A stretch of 64,000 nucleotides of DNA from Natronorubrum sediminis (GCF_900108095.1 NZ_FNWL01000002.1:912748-976747); one strand, 5' to 3'; positions 9,041 to 17,188 are shown, numbered from the stretch's first letter. Made by a program: numbers and translations. Notes: generated from the letters alone by a model not told the origin.

Positions 9041-10277
9041 TCAGATGCGCACCTCCTCTTCCTCCTCGCTCTGGCGGTCGACGCCAGCTTCTTCGGCGAA
9101 TCGCTCTAAGTCGTCCACCGTTACCCGGCGCTTTTCAGCGCCGTAATCTTTGACTCGGCGAGTGACCGCCGTGACTTGCTCGTCGGACGGGGCGAACCCG
9201 CGCTCGCGAAGTCGTTCGCGAACCGAGTGGGTGCCGGTGTGTTTGCCCATGACGAGCTTGCGTTCGGCACCGACCATCTCCGGCGTCATGACGCCGGGTT
9301 CGAACGTGTCCGAGTTTTCGATCACGCCCGCGGCGTGAATCCCGCTCTCGTGGGAGAACGCGTTGTCGCCGACGATGGGCTTGTTGCCCGGCGTTCCCAT
9401 TGCACTCTTCTCTTCGACGATGTCGGAGAGTTCGGTGATGCGCGTCGTGTCGATTCCAGTATCGGTCTGGTAGAGCGACTCGACGGCCATCACGTACTCC
9501 TCGTAGGCGGCGTTTCCGGCCCGCTCGCCGATCGAGTTGACCGACACCTGCGCCTGGTCCGCGCCGGCTTCGATGCCGGCCAGCGCGTTTGCGGTGGCCA
9601 GTCCGAAGTCGTCGTGAGTGTGGACGTCGATCCGCGCGTCGGTGTGGGCAGAGACCTTCTCGATCATGGCCCGGAACCGACCGGGGGTGGCGACGCCACA
9701 GGTGTCCGGAATGTTGATCCAGTCGACGCCTGCCTCAGTGACCGCTTCGATCACTTCGAGCAGGAACTCTTCGTCCGTCCGCGTCGCATCCATCGGCGAG
9801 AACATGCAGGTCGTTCCCGACTCGACGATGCGTTCGACGGAGTCGACTGCGCGCTGTGCTACTTCCTCCCGTGTCGCGTGCATCGAATCCTCGATCTGAA
9901 CGTCGCTGGTGCTCACGAACGTGTGAACCATTTCGACGCCGGAATCGAGTGCGGCTTCGATGTCCCCGTCGACGACACGGGCTAACCCGCAGGTCGTCGT
10001 CTGGGTCGATGACGCGATATCACGAACGGCCTCGAACTCGGCGTCCGAGTTGACCGGGAACCCTGCCTCGATGACGTGGGTGCCCATATCGTCCAGAATG
10101 GACGCGATCTGCCGTTTGTCGTCGTAGGAGAACGAAGTACCGGGTGACTGTTCGCCGTCCCGGAGGGTCGTATCGAAAACACGTGCTGACTCTATTTCGT
10201 CAGTGGAATCTAACGTGCCCTGGAAGAACTCGACCCCCCTGACTGGTGTCAGAGGACGGGTTGTCTTGTGAAGACAT
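9041..10277 (-). CDS. leuA: 2-isopropylmalate synthase (start region shows a one-base frame conflict)
   Basis: DRE-TIM metallolyase of about 410 residues that condenses acetyl-CoA with 2-oxoisovalerate, the committed step of leucine synthesis. FDTTLRDGEQSPGTSFS lies near the N-terminus, HVIEAGFPVNSDAEF follows, then HTHDDFGLATANALAGIEAGA with the metal-binding His pair. It lacks the long C-terminal allosteric domain of bacterial LeuA, so it could also be a citramalate synthase-type paralogue. No ATG, GTG or TTG lies in frame between the TATA box (10305-10311) and the catalytic motif. The ATG at 10277, four bases past the expected transcription start, is in another frame and joins LeuA only if one G of the six at 10234-10239 is skipped. 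The in-frame alternative is a GTG at 10348, upstream of the TATA box. Confidence 0.85.
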
Positions 10278-10311
10278 TGTATCTGAAACCGACGTGCGAC
10301 GAGGTATATAA
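10275..10311 (-). promoter_or_regulatory. leuA promoter (TATA box) and leaderless ATG
   Basis: On the minus strand TTATATA spans 10311-10305. Haloarchaeal TATA boxes are centred about 27 bases before the transcription start, which predicts a start near 10280. The ATG at 10277-10275 would then open an almost leaderless message, as is common in haloarchaea. Confidence 0.6.
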
Positions 10312-10690
10312 CTCTGGTGCTGTCACCGTGGTTCGACAGATCGCTCACACGATCGCTCGAGTCGCTGTGAACGAAAACCGCAAGACATCGATGTCCTAAT
10401 ATTCTATTGAAAGCACCCAACGAATATTATCATCCCTTCGAGAACGGGGTGAATCCAGGCTCGAGTCGGCGAACTCGTCGTTGATTTCCGCGAGCGAGCG
10501 CTGGCGCGCGCACTGGTGTGGACAGTTGATCAGATCGCGTAGAAGAATACGTCCGAAGTAGTTCAGATCCGAGATTGGGGACAGATAATTCACCGATCGT
10601 CAACTTCGACGACGCACTTCGGACGAGTCGACACCGATCGGTCGCGGATAGACGACGACACCACACTAGTCGAGAACCCCTGGCCACCGT
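10278..10690. other. Intergenic region between leuA and the Lrp-TRASH gene
   Basis: Apart from the leuA TATA box at its left end I see no convincing gene here. The short open frames on the minus strand are Arg/Ser-rich and have no recognisable domain. The stretch around 10395-10437 is AT-rich (AATATTCTATTG, GAATATTATCAT), which may be the distal promoter or operator region of leuA. Confidence 0.5.
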
Positions 10691-11290
10691 CTACCCCTGC
10701 TCGAGAGCCTCGCGATGGGATTCGTACTCCTCGAGGTAGCGCGCTTCACAGGAGGGACAACAGAACGTCTTCACGTCGCCGTCGACCGTCGTCGTCACGC
10801 CGTCGCCACTGACCTGCTTACCACAGACGACGCACTCGAGTGAGAATCCCGACGCCGAGAGCCCAGTGAAACGACCCGAGCGAGCGAGGAGCGTCACGTC
10901 GTACCCCGAGAGTAACGCGAAGTCGAGTTCGGACTCGAGCCACGGGCGAACCCTCGAGTCAGGGACCGTCGCGTGAACGATGATGCGCCCGTCCATTCCC
11001 TCGAAGACGGTGTCGACGCCCGGCAACTCGCTCGCGGCCGCGTAGACATCGTCGACCGCGTCCGGGGTGGCCTCGAGTTCGACCAACACGGGCACGTCGT
11101 CCCGAAGTTTCTCTCGATCGACATCGATCGTGAACCCGCGGATAACGCCCTGTTCCTCGAGTCGCGAAATACGATCCGAGACGGCCGGCGGCGTGAGATC
11201 GACCCGATCTGCGATCTCGTTGTAGGGTCGTCTCGCGTCCGCGAATAGTAACTCGAGAATCTCGAGGTCAGTGTCGTCGAGGTCGCGCAT
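10691..11290 (-). CDS. Lrp/AsnC-family transcriptional regulator with C-terminal TRASH metal-binding domain
   Basis: 199 residues. An Lrp-type winged helix-turn-helix covers residues 1-50 (DLDDTDLEILELLFADARRP, then LTPPAVSDRISRLEEQGVI). A RAM-like effector domain spans about 60-130. A TRASH-type zinc or copper finger lies at the C-terminus with Cys153, Cys156, Cys177/178 and Cys181 (ECVVCGKQ, FCCPSCEARY). TRASH domains sense or bind metal, so this is likely a metal-responsive repressor or activator rather than an amino-acid sensor. The ATG at 11290 begins the helix-turn-helix directly; an upstream in-frame extension reads into the promoter. It is divergent from a ferritin-like gene, with repeated GTTCG/CGAAC half-sites between them. 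Haloarchaeal relatives often sit next to copper ATPases; none is present here. Confidence 0.9.
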   Translation of the reverse strand: MRDLDDTDLEILELLFADARRPYNEIADRVDLTPPAVSDRISRLEEQGVIRGFTIDVDREKLRDDVPVLVELEATPDAVDDVYAAASELPGVDTVFEGMDGRIIVHATVPDSRVRPWLESELDFALLSGYDVTLLARSGRFTGLSASGFSLECVVCGKQVSGDGVTTTVDGDVKTFCCPSCEARYLEEYESHREALEQG

Positions 11291-11363
11291 GCGTGTTCGG
11301 TAGAGTGGGGAGAGACAAGAGTGTATGGAGCGAACGTATTGCTCGCCGTTCGATCGAACACGC
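11291..11363. promoter_or_regulatory. Candidate operator cluster between Lrp-TRASH and ferritin-like genes
   Basis: The divergent intergenic region holds a perfect 12-bp palindrome GTTCGATCGAAC at 11348-11359, a further GTTCG at 11295-11299 and a CGAAC at 11331-11335. A 9-bp inverted repeat GCGTGTTCG (11291-11299) / CGAACACGC (11355-11363) encloses most of the region. Several half-sites in both orientations suit a dimeric or octameric Lrp-family protein. Binding is inferred, not shown. Confidence 0.4.
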
Positions 11364-11411
11364 ACGCGCGGGTGTCCCGACTTTGGTGCTCCTCGTGGTA
11401 GCCTCGCCGGT

Positions 11412-11867
11412 ATGACGACCGACGAGATCACCGACCTCCTGACGGAGGCGTACGTCGACGAACTCGAGACCGTGATGAACTACCTGACGAACGCCATCGT
11501 CCTCGACGGCGTCCACGCCGAGGAGGTCAAAGAGAGCCTCGAGGAGGACGTTCAGGAGGAACTCGAGCACGCGCGGATGCTCGGCGAGCGGTTGAAACAA
11601 CTCGAGCACTCGCCGCCCGGTTCGGACGCGTTCGAGGCGAGTCAGTCGGGTCTGCAGCCACCCGAAGACACCACCGACGTGCAGTCGGTCATTGAAGGGG
11701 TACTCGAGGCCGAAGACGACGCGATCGAGACCTATCGAGCGCTCCACGAGGCCGCGTCGGACGCGAACGACCCCGTTACCGAAGACGTCGCCGTCTCGAT
11801 CCTCTCGGACGAGGAAGCCCACCGTACCGAATTCCGGGGTTTCCACAAGGAGTTTCCCCAGAATTAG
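11412..11867 (+). CDS. Ferritin-like (bacterioferritin/Dps-type) domain protein
   Basis: 151 residues, almost all helical, with the spacing of carboxylates expected for a four-helix diiron bundle: DELETVMNYL in helix A, EELEHARMLGERLKQL in helix B (ExxH type), EAEDDAIETYRALHEAA in helix C and SDEEAHRTEFRGFHKEF in helix D (ExxH again). This matches ferritin-like proteins that store or oxidise iron. ATG at 11412 is chosen because the frame upstream is non-homologous and runs through the operator cluster. It is divergent from the Lrp-TRASH regulator, so metal-dependent control by that neighbour is a reasonable hypothesis. Which member of the ferritin superfamily it is cannot be settled by eye. 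Confidence 0.85.
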   Translation: MTTDEITDLLTEAYVDELETVMNYLTNAIVLDGVHAEEVKESLEEDVQEELEHARMLGERLKQLEHSPPGSDAFEASQSGLQPPEDTTDVQSVIEGVLEAEDDAIETYRALHEAASDANDPVTEDVAVSILSDEEAHRTEFRGFHKEFPQN

Positions 11868-12076
11868 CCGTTCAGTACCCGGCGGTATCTGCGGGACCCA
11901 CTCACAATCTTCGCGAGTGAACCAAGAGCGCTTGCGCTCAGAACGGAGAGCGGAGACTTTTGATCACCCGTTTCCCGAGAGACACCGTGCTGTGTACCAC
12001 GACCATCAGTATGGCAGACCGTAGCGCAAACGGGTGGAGGCGAACGTTTTTCTCGTCCCGGTTCGACCCACCCGGT

Positions 12077-12367
12077 ATGAGCGATTTCGACCTCGACCTT
12101 CGAACGGTCGAGGAACACATCGACGAAGAACTCGACCTCGAGGGGAGTATCATCCTCGGGGTGCTCGATGGGACGACGGACCCCGACGAGTGGATCGAAG
12201 CGATATCCAAAGGAAACGTCCTCGTCCTCAACGTCGACGGGAACGTCAACGATCTGGCCGCCGGCTTCGCTCGCGACGTGAAAGAATCCGGTGGGAACCT
12301 CGTGCACTTTCGTGGCTTCTTGCTCGTAACGCCGCCAGGTGTCGACGTCAGTACGGACCGTCTCTAA
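12077..12367 (+). CDS. DUF5779-like haloarchaeal protein
   Basis: 96 residues, acidic, probably cytosolic. The sequence begins DFDLDLRTVEEHIDEELDLE and has a central hydrophobic core (SIILGVLDG, NVLVLNVDG, then AAGFARDVKESGG). I recognise it as the haloarchaeal DUF5779 type, with no known function. The predicted alternation of strands and helices suggests a small alpha/beta fold; the loop GVLDGTTDPDEW resembles a nucleotide- or phosphate-binding turn only loosely. ATG at 12077 is chosen over an upstream frame because family members begin there. The gene converges on the YciE-like gene. Confidence 0.8.
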   Translation: MSDFDLDLRTVEEHIDEELDLEGSIILGVLDGTTDPDEWIEAISKGNVLVLNVDGNVNDLAAGFARDVKESGGNLVHFRGFLLVTPPGVDVSTDRL

Positions 12368-12413
12368 TCCGACCACTGCCGAAAAAGCAAATGCTGGTAC
12401 GCCGCTGTGGGCG

Positions 12414-12911
12414 CTATCCCGCAGCCTCGAGTTCCTCGTAGTCGAATTGTTCGCCTATCTCCGAGAGCGTCTCAAGTTCGTCCTGTTCTTCGCGAAGCGT
12501 CTGCTCTAAGGTTTCGGCTGCGTCGTCCATCCCGATCTGGTCGGCCATCGGGATGAGGTTGCCGTAGACGGCGATCTCGTAGTGCTCTGACTTTTGGCCC
12601 GCGGCGATGTTGAACCGGTCGATGGCTTGCTCGCTCGGATCTTGGTCCATGAACTCCTCGTGGGCCTCGATCATGCCTTCGACAACGGGGTCTTCTTTCG
12701 CCTCGGCGTCCGCGTCGAGTTGCTCGAAGACGTCCTCGATGCGGTCGATGTGGATCTGGGTTTCCTCGCGGTGCTCGGCGAAGCCGCTCTGCAGTTCCTC
12801 GTTCGAGGAGGAAGTCTCGAGTTCCTCGAGCGCGTCGAGGAGTCGTTGTTCGGTGTAGTACGCGTGTTGCAGGCCGGACACGAAGAGGGATTGGGTTGAA
12901 TCGATGCTCAT
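12414..12911 (-). CDS. YciE/YciF-family ferritin-like protein (DUF892)
   Basis: 165 residues. The YciE/YciF domain fills the protein: LFVSGLQHAYYTEQRLLDALEEL near the N-terminus, ELQSGFAEHREETQIHIDRIEDVFEQL in the second helix (E and ExxxH metal ligands), QKSEHYEIAVYGNLIPMADQIG in the third, and LREEQDELETLSEIGEQFDYEEL at the end. The family is a diiron four-helix bundle linked to stress responses. It is the second ferritin-like gene within 1.5 kb of the Lrp-TRASH regulator. ATG at 12911 gives a standard-length protein. Confidence 0.92.
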   Translation of the reverse strand: MSIDSTQSLFVSGLQHAYYTEQRLLDALEELETSSSNEELQSGFAEHREETQIHIDRIEDVFEQLDADAEAKEDPVVEGMIEAHEEFMDQDPSEQAIDRFNIAAGQKSEHYEIAVYGNLIPMADQIGMDDAAETLEQTLREEQDELETLSEIGEQFDYEELEAAG

Positions 12912-13018
12912 GACTCCGTGTGAGCCGACAGCGCTGCAGTCGATAAACGGCTGGCTTGCACTCGGCGGGATATGACGATAATCCCGTTTACGGCCGTTAG
13001 AGGGCCCCTATTCCGCCC

Positions 13019-13705
13019 TCAGGAGTCCGTGAGCGTCAGTACGTGACCATCCGGATCTCGAACGATAGCGGTCGTTTCGGACGCTCGCTCGAGCGAGCAA
13101 ACGCGATCCTCGACGACCTCGCATAGCGCGTCTAGATCGTCGGTTTCGAAGCCGAGGTCCACGTGAACGCCGCCTCTCGCGTCCGCGATACCGAGGTGTG
13201 GCTCCCACAACTCGAGGGCCATCGGCCCGTCCATCCGAATGCGTTTTCGATCGTCACCCACGTCGACGGTCTCGAAGCCTAATTCGCCGTACAGGTCGGC
13301 CGATCGCTCGAGGTCGTCGACTTCGAGGACGACTTCGAAGATGCCGTCGATCCCCGGCCCGTCCACGGACTGTTGGCCCAACTCGACGCAGTTGCCATCC
13401 GGATCGTACAGGTACAACGACCGACTCGGCCCGAACTGGGCTTCCTCGAGGTCGTGATTCTCGCTCAGTTGCTCCCACCAGTCGTCGTACTCCTCGCTCG
13501 GAATCGAGAAGGCGTAGTGGGTGTGCAATCCGCCCCGAGGAACGCTATCCGGTCGTCTGAGAACGAGATCGGTTGGCCCCGATCGAAATCGCAACTCCGA
13601 GTCGGTTTCCCCCTCGAGTGTCAATCCCAGCGTCTCCTCGTAGAACGGCCGCGCTCGCTCGAGGTACTTGACCTCGAGGGCGAGCCAGGACAGGCCAGTG
13701 AGCAT
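13019..13705 (-). CDS. Two-domain VOC (glyoxalase/dioxygenase-fold) protein
   Basis: 228 residues with two vicinal-oxygen-chelate modules. The first runs from LSWLALEVKYLERARPFYEETLGL to GNCVELGQQ at about 120; the second from GIFEVVLEVDDLERSADLYGELGF to the C-terminal RDPDGHVLTLTDS. Each repeats the beta-alpha-beta-beta-beta pattern of glyoxalase I and extradiol dioxygenases. Candidate metal ligands are His near residue 83 and Glu near the end of each module, but the usual His-Glu set is not complete, so the reaction cannot be named. The neighbours are an MBL-like gene on the opposite strand and the YciE gene. Confidence 0.85.
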   Translation of the reverse strand: MLTGLSWLALEVKYLERARPFYEETLGLTLEGETDSELRFRSGPTDLVLRRPDSVPRGGLHTHYAFSIPSEEYDDWWEQLSENHDLEEAQFGPSRSLYLYDPDGNCVELGQQSVDGPGIDGIFEVVLEVDDLERSADLYGELGFETVDVGDDRKRIRMDGPMALELWEPHLGIADARGGVHVDLGFETDDLDALCEVVEDRVCSLERASETTAIVRDPDGHVLTLTDS

Positions 13706-13788
13706 GTAGGCAGGAGTACATCAGACAGTGTCATAGAAGCGTCGCCGAGGGCACGTACGTTTATGGCCAAAACGACCGTATCGACGGT

Positions 13789-14478
13789 ATGACCTTCCGC
13801 GTCGACGAGCACGCGAGCGAGATTCAGGAGATCGACCGCTTCGACGGTGGTATCGGCTGGATTGCCCACCCCGAAGAGCAGATGAAACGGGCGAGTCACG
13901 CCCTCGAGAAAGATGGCGACGTCTGGGTTATCGACCCCGTCGACGCGCCGGGAGTCGATAATCTGCTCGCAGAACTCGGCGACGTCACCGGTGTGGTCGT
14001 CTTGCTCGATCGACACACGCGAGACGCCGAGGCGATCGCGAATCGGCACAACGTTCCCGTCTACCTTCCCCGGTTCTTCGACGGTGTCACCGAAGACCTC
14101 GACGCACCGGTCGCTCGCTTCTCCGACGAACTTTCGGATACCGGTATCGAGGCGTACAAACTCGTCGACAGCCGATTCTGGCAGGAAGCCGCGTTGTACG
14201 ACCGCGAGGAAGGCACGCTCGTCGTCCCCGAATCCGTCGGCGCGTCGTCGTACTTCCTCGCCGGTTCCGAGCGTCTGGGCGTTCATCCGATGCGTCGACT
14301 CGTTCCGCCGAGAGACCCACTCGAGCGATTCTCACCGGAACGGATCCTCGTGGGTCACGGAGCTGGCATTACGACGGACGCAGCGGGTGCGCTCGAGGCG
14401 GCACTTTCGACCTCGCGTCGGCGCACCCCGCGACTCGCCGTGGAGGTACTCTGGCGACTCGGCCCGTTTTCAGGGTGA
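13789..14478 (+). CDS. Degenerate metallo-beta-lactamase-fold-like protein
   Basis: 229 residues. The overall order resembles haloarchaeal metallo-beta-lactamase-like proteins: an N-terminal strand pair, VWVIDPVDAPGVDNLLAELGDVTGVVVLLDRHTRDAEAIA near residues 40-80, then VPVYLPRFFDG, and a C-terminal RILVGHGAGI motif near residue 183. The position normally occupied by HxHxDH reads DRHTRDA, so most metal ligands are lost. It is therefore probably a non-hydrolytic relative. ATG at 13789 is preceded by TACGTTTATGG, a possible TATA element. The gene precedes a conserved haloarchaeal ORF on the same strand. Confidence 0.7.
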   Translation: MTFRVDEHASEIQEIDRFDGGIGWIAHPEEQMKRASHALEKDGDVWVIDPVDAPGVDNLLAELGDVTGVVVLLDRHTRDAEAIANRHNVPVYLPRFFDGVTEDLDAPVARFSDELSDTGIEAYKLVDSRFWQEAALYDREEGTLVVPESVGASSYFLAGSERLGVHPMRRLVPPRDPLERFSPERILVGHGAGITTDAAGALEAALSTSRRRTPRLAVEVLWRLGPFSG

Positions 14479-14516
14479 GGGAACACAGCTAACTACGACC
14501 GGCGTGTACGTTCGAT

Positions 14517-14939
14517 GTGGTTTACATCACGCGGGCACTGGTCGACGTACTGCTCGATCTGGCGAGCGACGCCGATCCGGATCGCGTGACGACGGGTGTC
14601 TCCATCACTCCGGCAGGCGAACTCGAGGGTGCCGACGGACTCCCACCCGAGACGCCCGTATTCACGGACTTCATGCTCCCCAATCTGGGAAACGCGGTCA
14701 ACGCCGTTTTCGGCGTCGATCTCTCGACACCGGCGAGACAGTTTCAGGGCCGGTTCGTCTCGCACCCAGTTCGCGAACTCGAGGTAACCAAACGAGACGA
14801 CCTCGCCGAAGTCGTCTTCGTCGCCGTTCCGCCCTGGGAGTACGGCGAACGGACGTTCGCCGCCTTCGACCGGCGTGGCGATCGACAGCCACTCGAGGTC
14901 CTCGACGCACATCCGCCGGAGCAGTCGCTGGGCGGGTGA
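14517..14939 (+). CDS. Conserved haloarchaeal protein of unknown function
   Basis: 140 residues, soluble, moderately acidic. It begins VYITRALVDVLLDLASDADPD and contains a PVFTDFMLPNLGNAVNAVFG block around residues 46-65 and a VVFVAVPPWEYGERTFAAFDRRG block near residue 100. The mix of strands and helices and a start resembling JAB/MPN-like proteins suggest a JAMM-type fold, but I see no JAMM zinc motif (no HxH...D). It follows the MBL-like gene by 38 bases, probably in the same transcript. No function can be assigned. Confidence 0.65.
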   Translation: MVYITRALVDVLLDLASDADPDRVTTGVSITPAGELEGADGLPPETPVFTDFMLPNLGNAVNAVFGVDLSTPARQFQGRFVSHPVRELEVTKRDDLAEVVFVAVPPWEYGERTFAAFDRRGDRQPLEVLDAHPPEQSLGG

Positions 14940-15006
14940 GTGGGCAGAAAATAGGAGAGTCGAGTCTCGACGCACATCTTCGGCCAACGCGGACGACCGT
15001 GTCTGC

Positions 15007-15126
15007 TCACCCACTCGGCGTCGACGGCCCGTCACCGATTAGCTGGTCGATGATGCTTCCACGGTTCGATTCCTCTCGTTCGTCGTCCTCGTTCGATCGA
15101 GTAGGGAAATCAGGAATGTGTGGCAT
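15007..15126 (-). CDS. Small 39-residue ORF with strong ribosome-binding site
   Basis: Forty codons from ATG at 15126 to TGA at 15009-15007. The peptide begins MPHIPDFPTRSNEDDERE and ends RGSIIDQLIGDGPSTPSG. It is acidic in the middle with a short amphipathic C-terminal segment. A Shine-Dalgarno-like GGAGGT lies about ten bases upstream of the ATG, and a possible TATA element (TTTATC) lies further up. The gene fills the only sizeable gap between the two flanking genes. No family is recognised. It could also be spurious. Confidence 0.45.
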   Translation of the reverse strand: MPHIPDFPTRSNEDDEREESNRGSIIDQLIGDGPSTPSG

Positions 15127-15218
15127 GCGGGTTCGACCTCCAGGCGACCCTAGTCCCCTCGCTTCGGATAAACGGGTGGCTTACATGCAAAACGGACTCG
15201 CCCGAACGCGATTCTCGC

Positions 15219-15428
15219 TCACTCGAGGTAGCCTAATCCGCGCAGTTGTTCGGTGATCTCTTCGAACTCGGCTTCCGTGAGTTCGCCCTGTTTCTGGTGT
15301 TGGATGACGATGCTGCGAAGCAAGAATCGCGTGAGGTCGCTCGTGCTCTGAAAGCTGGTTCCTTCGATCGTGTCTTCGACGCGATCAGCGAGGTCCTTCG
15401 GGATCGACACCGTCGTGTAGTCGGTCAT
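15219..15428 (-). CDS. Ribbon-helix-helix (CopG-like) DNA-binding protein
   Basis: 69 residues. The N-terminal strand YTTVSIPKDLADRVEDTI and helices STSDLTRFLLRSIVIQHQKQG make the ribbon-helix-helix pattern of CopG/Arc-type regulators or antitoxins, followed by a short acidic tail TEAEFEEITEQLRGLGYLE. ATG at 15428 starts exactly at the beta-strand; an in-frame TTG-like extension upstream adds a nonconserved segment. No toxin gene is adjacent, so a stand-alone regulator is more likely than a toxin-antitoxin pair. It is divergent from the DUF5789-like gene. Confidence 0.8.
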   Translation of the reverse strand: MTDYTTVSIPKDLADRVEDTIEGTSFQSTSDLTRFLLRSIVIQHQKQGELTEAEFEEITEQLRGLGYLE

Positions 15429-15563
15429 AGTCGGATACTCCGTGGCCGTCGCCAAAGGCGTGTCGACACTCGAGGCTGAACCTCGACGCGAGAGCGTACT
15501 GGAGCAGTGACAGTCGCGTCAGTCTTCGTAGCGGTTTTGCTTGCGGACTCGCTACCCCTACGT

Positions 15564-15893
15564 ATGGGAGTCCGGCCACCGTCGAACGGAGACGACGACG
15601 AACCCGAGAGCGTCGAGTTCGGTATCGCTGCTGTAGACGCACAACTCAGATACGCTGACCTCTCGTTTCCGGCGACGAAAGACGACGTCGCTGCGGAACT
15701 CGGTCACGAACAAATCGCCTACGACGTCCACGGCAACACCGTCGCCCTCGGCGAAATGCTCGACCGAGTAGAGACCGGAGAGTTCCGCTCGCGCCAGGAA
15801 CTACTCAACGAACTCCACGGCCCCTTCGAGGAGTACCGAGAGAACAACTCCGGTGGCATGTTTCAACAGATGCGCTCGATGCTTCCGTTCTGA
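15564..15893 (+). CDS. DUF5789-like haloarchaeal protein
   Basis: 109 residues. The core DLSFPATKDDVAAELGHEQIAYDVHGNTVALGEMLDRV followed by EFRSRQELLNELH matches the haloarchaeal DUF5789 pattern: a degenerate, possibly phosphate-binding or nucleic-acid-binding small domain with no assigned function. The last 20 residues (YRENNSGGMFQQMRSMLPF) form an amphipathic tail. ATG at 15564 is chosen because upstream codons in frame are not family-like. It is divergent from the ribbon-helix-helix gene, with about 135 bases between the starts. Confidence 0.7.
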   Translation: MGVRPPSNGDDDEPESVEFGIAAVDAQLRYADLSFPATKDDVAAELGHEQIAYDVHGNTVALGEMLDRVETGEFRSRQELLNELHGPFEEYRENNSGGMFQQMRSMLPF

Positions 15894-16081
15894 GGGCTCT
15901 CGAGGACGTTCCGAGGATACTCGAGGTCGTTCTGTGAAATACTTTCAGAGGCTGCGTTCGAACGGGTAGCCGATTCGTCTGTGACCTCGTTCTTCGCCAC
16001 CCTTTTGCCCACGTTCAGCACCGAGACCTTCAGACGCGATACGCGTTCGTTGGATACGGTCCGTCGGACACTGTCAGGATA

Positions 16082-17035
16082 TTAGTCGTCCTCGTGCTGT
16101 CTGCTCCGGCGAGTGATCTGCTCGAGGCGACGGCGTTGTTCGCGATGGAGCGTGACGAGCATGTCCGAGAGGACGCCGAACATGAGCAGTTGCACGCCTA
16201 ACAACACCGCGGCCGCCGAGACCATCGCGAGGATTTCGTGACCGATGCCGTATTGGACCCATCGCCAGAGGACGTACGTCGCGATGATGCCACCGGAGGC
16301 GATTCCGCCGATACCGAGGCTTCCGAAGTAGAATAGCGGGTTGTTCGTCTTGGCGAGCGAGTAGAGCGCGACGATGATCGTCCCGCCGTCTTTGACCGGG
16401 TGAAGGTTCGTCTCCGATTCGTCGGGCCTGGCGCCGTAACTGACCGGGACGACCGTCGTCTCGACGCCGTGTTTGACGCACTCGACGGCGAGTTCGGTCT
16501 CGATCGTAAACCCGTCCGAGTCGAGCGAGAGTCGTTCGAACGAGTCGACGGTGAACGCGCGGTACCCCGAGAGGATATCGTCGTAATCGGCCCCGTGGAC
16601 GAACCGAAACGACTTGTTGATCACCCGGTTGCCGAAGCCGTTCAGGGCCTTCATCGCGTCGTCGTCCATGTCCGCAAAACGGTTGCCGATCACGTGATCG
16701 TAGCCCCGTGAGAGTGGCTCGAGCATGCGATCCGCGTCGGCGGGGTCGTACGTGCCGTCGCCGTCGAGCATCAATACGTAGGGGACGTTGATGTACTCGA
16801 GCGCCTCGCGGACGGCCTGTCCCTTTCCGTTGCCGGACTGGACGAGGACGTGTGCGCCGCGGTCGCGAGCGATCTCACACGTTTCGTCGTTCGAGTCGCC
16901 GTCGACGACGAAGACGTTCGTGTATCCCTCGTCGTGAAAACCGTCGATGACGTCACCGATCGTGGCCGCCTCGTCGAGCGTCGGGATGAGGATACAGACC
17001 TCATCGGTGCTGATGTCGCGCGTTTCCTGAGTCAT
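16082..17035 (-). CDS. aglJ: Dolichol-phosphate glycosyltransferase of S-layer glycoprotein N-glycosylation (AglJ type)
   Basis: 317 residues. A GT2-family domain (ILIPTLDEAATIGDVIDGF, then VVDGDSNDETCEIARDRG and the DXD-type MLDGDGTYDPADAD) is followed by DILSGYRAFTVDSFERL and two membrane helices near residues 240-300, ending in a basic tail. This matches AglJ, which adds the first sugar to dolichol phosphate at the cytoplasmic face of the membrane. The next gene downstream is an aglM-type UDP-glucose dehydrogenase, consistent with a sugar supply for the same pathway. ATG at 17035 is preferred; an in-frame ATG at 17098 would add 21 residues. Confidence 0.9.
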   Translation of the reverse strand: MTQETRDISTDEVCILIPTLDEAATIGDVIDGFHDEGYTNVFVVDGDSNDETCEIARDRGAHVLVQSGNGKGQAVREALEYINVPYVLMLDGDGTYDPADADRMLEPLSRGYDHVIGNRFADMDDDAMKALNGFGNRVINKSFRFVHGADYDDILSGYRAFTVDSFERLSLDSDGFTIETELAVECVKHGVETTVVPVSYGARPDESETNLHPVKDGGTIIVALYSLAKTNNPLFYFGSLGIGGIASGGIIATYVLWRWVQYGIGHEILAMVSAAAVLLGVQLLMFGVLSDMLVTLHREQRRRLEQITRRSRQHEDD

Positions 17036-17188
17036 GGCGATAACCTCGCCGTCGCCCACGGAGATATTCGGACCCGCGCGAACCGCATCATCATCCATCG
17101 GCAGGTATTCTGCCCCGTGACTGCAAAAGTATACTGATCGAGTTCTCGAGTGGAAAGTCGCGAAAGATGATCTATCTCGATCGCTAGA

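Noticed and set aside
10430-10687. 85-codon minus-strand open frame upstream of leuA
   Set aside because: Arg/Ser-rich composition, no domain, no start signal, and a second equally long frame overlaps it; this is typical of GC-rich non-coding DNA.
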